Origin: NC2004 sp050874905
Lineage (GTDB): Bacteria; Bacillota; Clostridia; Lachnospirales; Lachnospiraceae
Length of the DNA: 64,000 nt
Assembly (NCBI GenBank): GCA_050874905.1
Contig: JBNMLP010000001.1
Location: 105,986-169,985, forward strand
Reading direction: 5' to 3'
Below, in pieces: positions 60,745-64,000 of this stretch (its first letter is position 1; each line of letters begins with the position of its first letter). A program made the translations under genes and the position numbers. Below the pieces are notes generated by a model. It made no database searches and had not been told where the DNA came from. It saw only the letters and a program-made list of their open reading frames with translations.

Positions 60745-60766
60745 CAAACTTGTTACAAACTTGTTA
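60745..60766. repeat. Tandem 11-base repeat
   Basis: Two perfect copies of CAAACTTGTTA followed by CAA, lying between the divergent tRNA promoter and the 60855 gene. It may be a regulator site or chance. Confidence 0.6.
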
Positions 60767-60854
60767 CAATCAAGAAATGTGAAGAAGTTTCACAGAATAG
60801 ACGCATCTGCCTGCTAAGGTGATGTGAGATAAAGAAGAAAGAAGTGTCAAAAAC

Positions 60855-61982
60855 ATGAATAGCAAACAAAGAAAAGAAAAAATATTAAAAAAGATCAATA
60901 AAGAAAAGGAAAGAGAGAAAAGTCAGAAACCTGTAGAAAGAAAGGAATCTGTGAAGTCCGGCAGACCGACACCGGTTAAGAAACAACCGGCATTTTCCAA
61001 CGAGAAAGCGTTAAAGGAAGAAAAACTTATCAAAAAGATCTCCAAAGAAAAATCTGCATACCAGAAGGAGCAGAACGGAACGCAGTCTGGTGCAAAAAAG
61101 GTATTGTCTAAATGCAAAAAAGCAGGAAAGAAGATTAAGAATAAATGGAAAGGCATGGCACCGGATCGGCGTTATAAGGTGATCGGAGCCTGGTGTGTGG
61201 TACTGCTTGTTATTATCGTATGTGTTGGAATTATCGGAAGCAGCATTAAGAATTCCAAAAACGAAAAGCGCAGGGAAGAAGCCAAAAAAGATGCACAGCA
61301 GACCTCTGTATCAGGAGATAGTGAAGCAACAACCGAAGCCCAGGATACCAATCCACTGACCCAGTGTACGGAAGGGGATGTATATACCCTCGTGACGAAT
61401 TATCTGACAGCACTTCGTTCGGCAGATATTGCCACATTAAAATCTCTGGATATTTATCAGGACAGTTATAATAAAGAGGCTGATTTTACGAATACCCAGA
61501 AGGTTGTAGAAGATTATCAGAATATTCAGGTGTATACCAAAAACGGGCCTTATGAAAATGGTGTAACCGCATATGTAGTAACAGATATTAAGCTGGTTGG
61601 TATTGACAAAACTTGTCAGGGTATGTTCCAATATATCGTCCGTCCGGCAGAAGACGGCATCCTAAAGATCGATACAACACCAGAGGACGATATTGAGGAT
61701 GATGATGTAACGAATGCGATGATCACGCTCAGTCAGTCTGACGATGTACTGATGCTGATCGACTCTGTGAACCAGCAGTGTGAAAATGATATTGCTTCCG
61801 ATGAAAAGCTGAAAGAGTATGTCAATCAGACATTTGGAAGTGCCAATCCGGCAGAAGCAGTAGAGCAGGAACAGGCATCCACGGAGGAGATCACGACAGA
61901 AGAAACCACGGAGGAGACAACGGAACAGGCAAAAAAGACCAGTAAGAAGAAAACAAAAAAGAAAAAGGCAGCACAGGAATAA
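60855..61982 (+). CDS. Membrane-anchored protein with an extracellular domain
   Basis: A 375-residue protein with a long Lys/Glu-rich cytoplasmic N-terminus (about 1-113), one membrane segment (about 114-136, VIGAWCVVLLVIIVCVGII), a linker and a compact outer domain (about 165-310) that looks like an NTF2/SnoaL-type alpha-beta fold (VTNYLTALRSADIATLKSLD), then an acidic Thr-Glu tail with a final Lys run. I do not recognise a family beyond that. ATG 60855 has AAAGAAG at a somewhat long distance. A 32-base perfect palindrome terminator follows. Probably a wall or surface protein; function unknown. Confidence 0.82.
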   Translation: MNSKQRKEKILKKINKEKEREKSQKPVERKESVKSGRPTPVKKQPAFSNEKALKEEKLIKKISKEKSAYQKEQNGTQSGAKKVLSKCKKAGKKIKNKWKGMAPDRRYKVIGAWCVVLLVIIVCVGIIGSSIKNSKNEKRREEAKKDAQQTSVSGDSEATTEAQDTNPLTQCTEGDVYTLVTNYLTALRSADIATLKSLDIYQDSYNKEADFTNTQKVVEDYQNIQVYTKNGPYENGVTAYVVTDIKLVGIDKTCQGMFQYIVRPAEDGILKIDTTPEDDIEDDDVTNAMITLSQSDDVLMLIDSVNQQCENDIASDEKLKEYVNQTFGSANPAEAVEQEQASTEEITTEETTEETTEQAKKTSKKKTKKKKAAQE

Positions 61983-61990
61983 ACAGAGCA

Positions 61991-62027
61991 GAAAGAACAT
62001 TTCCATGGAAATGTTCTTTCTTTATTT
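61991..62027 (+). terminator. Terminator after the 60855 gene
   Basis: A 32-base perfect palindrome (61991-62022) beginning AGAAAGAACATTTCC, followed by TTTATTTT. Confidence 0.88.
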
Positions 62028-62140
62028 TGGCAAATTGCATGAAATACAATACAGATTTGATATTTTGTGATTGAAAACTGTCATAAAACGCACTTTTTTC
62101 GGTAAAAAATATAGATTTATGCAAGAAATGAAATTAAAAC

Positions 62141-62169
62141 TTGCAAAATAATTAGGTTTGCTTTATAAT
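62141..62169 (+). promoter_or_regulatory. Promoter of gdhA
   Basis: TTGCAA (62141-62146), 17-base spacer, TATAAT (62164-62169). Start near 62176 gives a leader of about 90 bases that contains a terminator-like hairpin. Confidence 0.78.
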
Positions 62170-62192
62170 AACAATGACAGAGGCGTCAGACA

Positions 62193-62222
62193 GGGAACAC
62201 AGGCGCTGTGTCCCCTTTTTTT
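62193..62222 (+). terminator. Leader terminator or attenuator before gdhA
   Basis: GGGAACACAG pairs with CTGTGTCCC (one mismatch), 3-base loop, then seven T (62216-62222). It lies between the promoter and the gdhA start, so it may control read-through into gdhA. Confidence 0.7.
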
Positions 62223-62266
62223 ATGCCTGCGTGATAATTTTATACGATTGAAGGAGGTATTTTTCT

Positions 62267-63628
62267 ATGTCATACGTAGACGAGGTTTTGGAGATTGTCC
62301 AGAAGAAGAATGCAGATCAGCCTGAATTTTTACAGGCGGTAACAGAGGTTTTAGAGTCATTAAGACCAGTAATTGATGCCAACGAGGAGCTTTACAGAAA
62401 GAATGCTATTCTTGAGCGTATTACTGAGCCGGATCGTCAGATTATGTTCCGTGTACCATGGGTAGATGACAATGGTCAGGTACAGGTAAACAGAGGCTTC
62501 CGTGTACAGTTCAATAACGCTATTGGACCTTACAAAGGAGGATTACGTTTACATCCTTCAGTTAATTTAGGAATTATCAAGTTCTTAGGCTTTGAGCAGA
62601 TTTTCAAGAATTCTTTAACCACACTTCCAATCGGTGGTGGTAAAGGTGGTTCTGACTTTGATCCTAAGGGTAAGTCAGATCGCGAAATTATGGCATTCTG
62701 CCAGAGCTTTATGACAGAGTTAGGCAAATATATCGGTGCTGATATCGATGTTCCTGCTGGTGACATTGGTACCGGTGCTCGTGAGATCGGATTTATGTTT
62801 GGTCAGTACAAGAGAATCCAGGGAATGTTTGAAGGTGTATTGACTGGTAAAGGTCTTACATGGGGCGGTTCATTAGCTCGTACTCAGGCAACTGGATATG
62901 GTTTATTATACTTAACAAATGCATTATGGAAAGATCATGACATGAGTCTGGAAGGAAAGATCGCTGCTGTTTCCGGTGCTGGTAACGTTGCAATCTACGC
63001 TATCGAGAAAGCACATCAGTTAGGTGCTAAGTGTGTAACATGTTCTGATTCTACCGGATGGATTTATGATCCAGAGGGAATCGATGTTGCATTACTGAAA
63101 GAAGTAAAAGAAGTAAAACGTGCTCGTTTAACAGAGTATGCAGCAGCAAGACCATCTGCAGAATATCATGAGAAGAAGAATGCAGACGATCATGGTGTAT
63201 GGTCTATCAAGTGTGATTTAGCTCTTCCATGTGCAACACAGAATGAGTTAAATCTTGAGGATGCTAAGCAGTTAGTAGCAAACGGATGTAAGTCTGTAAC
63301 AGAGGGTGCTAATATGCCTACTACCTTAGATGCAACAAAATACTTACAGGAGAATGGAGTATTATTCGTTGGTGGTAAAGCAGCAAATGCCGGTGGTGTA
63401 GCAACATCTGCACTTGAGATGAGCCAGAACTCAGAGAGATTATCATGGACCTTTGAAGAGGTAGATGGTAAGCTGAAGGGAATCATGGAGACGATTTACG
63501 CTAATATCTCTGATGCAGCAAAGAGATACGACATGACAATCGGTGGAAACGCAGATTATGTAGCAGGTGCTAATATCGCCGGCTTCGAGAAGGTTGTAGA
63601 TGCTATGCTGGCACAGGGTGTATGCTAG
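62267..63628 (+). CDS. gdhA: Glutamate dehydrogenase
   Basis: A 453-residue hexameric-type glutamate dehydrogenase that interconverts glutamate with 2-oxoglutarate and ammonia. Residues Lys90, Lys114 and Lys126 (PIGGGKGGSDFDP, the catalytic Lys being 126) sit almost exactly where the Clostridium symbiosum enzyme has Lys89, Lys113 and Lys125. The Rossmann motif is AVSGAGNVAIYAIEKA. Cofactor choice (NAD or NADP) cannot be settled by eye. ATG 62267 follows GAAGGAGGTATTTTTCT. The codons are strongly biased (TTA, GGT, GCT), unlike its neighbours, which suggests high expression. Confidence 0.96.
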   Translation: MSYVDEVLEIVQKKNADQPEFLQAVTEVLESLRPVIDANEELYRKNAILERITEPDRQIMFRVPWVDDNGQVQVNRGFRVQFNNAIGPYKGGLRLHPSVNLGIIKFLGFEQIFKNSLTTLPIGGGKGGSDFDPKGKSDREIMAFCQSFMTELGKYIGADIDVPAGDIGTGAREIGFMFGQYKRIQGMFEGVLTGKGLTWGGSLARTQATGYGLLYLTNALWKDHDMSLEGKIAAVSGAGNVAIYAIEKAHQLGAKCVTCSDSTGWIYDPEGIDVALLKEVKEVKRARLTEYAAARPSAEYHEKKNADDHGVWSIKCDLALPCATQNELNLEDAKQLVANGCKSVTEGANMPTTLDATKYLQENGVLFVGGKAANAGGVATSALEMSQNSERLSWTFEEVDGKLKGIMETIYANISDAAKRYDMTIGGNADYVAGANIAGFEKVVDAMLAQGVC

Positions 63629-63657
63629 GCATTGAACACTTAATGAGTGGAAAAGAT

Positions 63658-63687
63658 AAAAAGAGGTTCGTAAGAACCTCTTTTTCT
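63658..63687 (+). terminator. Terminator after gdhA
   Basis: AAGAGGTTC (63661-63669), loop GTAA, GAACCTCTT (63674-63682), then a T-rich run. Confidence 0.88.
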
Positions 63688-63726
63688 TTTGCACGAATTT
63701 AGTGAGAAAGCCCATCCTGAGCCTTC

Positions 63727-63756
63727 ATTACAACGAGCCAAAGGCGAAGGTGTAAT
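63727..63756. repeat. Nested inverted repeat in the gdhA to IS gap
   Basis: Outer arms ATTACA and TGTAAT enclose an inner GCC-AAA-GGC. In the 305 bases between gdhA and the transposase I see only this, the terminator and the element end; no gene is evident. Confidence 0.35.
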
Positions 63757-63859
63757 ATAGGTAATTTATTTACTTCGTTTATCAGTTCGGGGATTGTTAA
63801 GATTTAGTTTGGACATGACAGTGTTCCAGTTGGAGTTGTGATATACGGCTCGGGTGTAT

Positions 63860-64000
63860 GGGAGTGTCCCAAAGTTTGTGTAAACCTTCAAACTGATGTA
63901 AGATAAAATTACTCAGTTTGGAGGTTTATTTTATGGCGAGAAAAAAAGATTCACCGCAAAAGGCAGCCCTTAGAGAAATGATGGGCAATTATCTGAAGGA
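63860..64000 (+). mobile_element. Left end of an IS256-like insertion sequence (cut by window edge)
   Basis: The gene at 63933 starts like IS256-family transposases, and just before it is an end-like sequence (GGGAGTGTCCCAAAGTTTGT from 63860) of the kind that forms the terminal repeats of such elements. The right end lies outside, so the boundary and target duplication cannot be checked. Confidence 0.55.
63933..64000 (+). CDS. IS256-family transposase, N-terminal fragment
   Basis: Only 22 codons are visible (MARKKDSPQKAALREMMGNY and on), cut by the window edge. ATG 63933 has GGAGG nine bases upstream. The start is typical of IS256-family (mutator-type) transposases of Clostridia, which catalyse cut-and-copy movement with a DDE active site; the DDE residues lie beyond the window. 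Assignment rests on recognition of the N-terminus only. Confidence 0.7.
   Translation, partial: MARKKDSPQKAALREMMGNYLK

Noticed and set aside
63443..63715. Minus-strand frame over the gdhA end
   Set aside because: Antisense to gdhA and across its terminator; no ribosome binding site or recognisable domain.

Overview
The window looks like chromosomal DNA of a spore-forming, anaerobic member of the Clostridia, most probably the family Lachnospiraceae (Roseburia/Agathobacter-like). The grounds are moderate GC content, strong AGGAGG-type ribosome binding sites, a spoIIA-sigF module beside a complete spoVA operon, Rex, a clostridial-type glutamate dehydrogenase, and several very large secreted proteins built from bacterial Ig-like group 2 (Big2) domains. 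Nothing marks a prophage, plasmid or CRISPR array. The only mobile DNA seen is the left end of an IS256-like element cut by the right window edge.

Layout. 3-5425: a four-gene operon (DUF5717-like, degenerate actin/Hsp70-fold ATPase, TPR protein, coiled-coil membrane protein), cut by the left edge. 5432-14352: valS, a GreA-type factor, a secreted metallo-beta-lactamase-fold lipoprotein, a FapA/DUF342 protein, folC, a 55-residue gene inside the folC tail, and a zinc-ribbon/TPR membrane protein. 14376-21889: sporulation block, with spoIIAA-spoIIAB-sigF on + facing a spoVA operon on -, which has a textbook sigma-G promoter and an extra 62-residue membrane peptide; behind it lies a class A penicillin-binding protein. 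22007-26135: a MarR-headed operon with two acyltransferases and two family 8 glycosyltransferases, probably making a glycolipid or envelope polymer. 26159-29849: YigZ, an AlkD-like HEAT protein, an EamA transporter, a YjbR-MGMT fusion with an altered active site, one unknown gene and an XRE regulator.

29962-41843: a secreted propeller-like protein, an acyl-CoA synthetase, trpS behind a leader hairpin, another anchored protein, dus, a NUDIX hydrolase, an LtaS-type synthase and an ABC-F protein. 41880-48250: rex with an apparent self-operator, a coiled-coil gene, nnr, alr, mazF without an adjacent antitoxin, a CorC-type CBS protein and yebC. 48292-61982: a cell-surface region with an amidase carrying Big2 domains, a three-gene operon of giant Big2/BspA-type proteins, a PPC-like secreted protein, tRNA-Arg(CCG) and an anchored extracellular-domain protein. 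62141-64000: gdhA behind a leader terminator, then the IS256-like end.

Most genes are ordinary housekeeping and sporulation functions. The parts least explained by known biology are the actin/Hsp70-like operon at the left edge, the Big2 surface operon, and the MarR-acyltransferase-GT8 operon. Many gene starts were moved to internal ATG codons that carry a proper Shine-Dalgarno sequence; these choices are stated per gene. No database search was possible, so family names rest on motif recognition.
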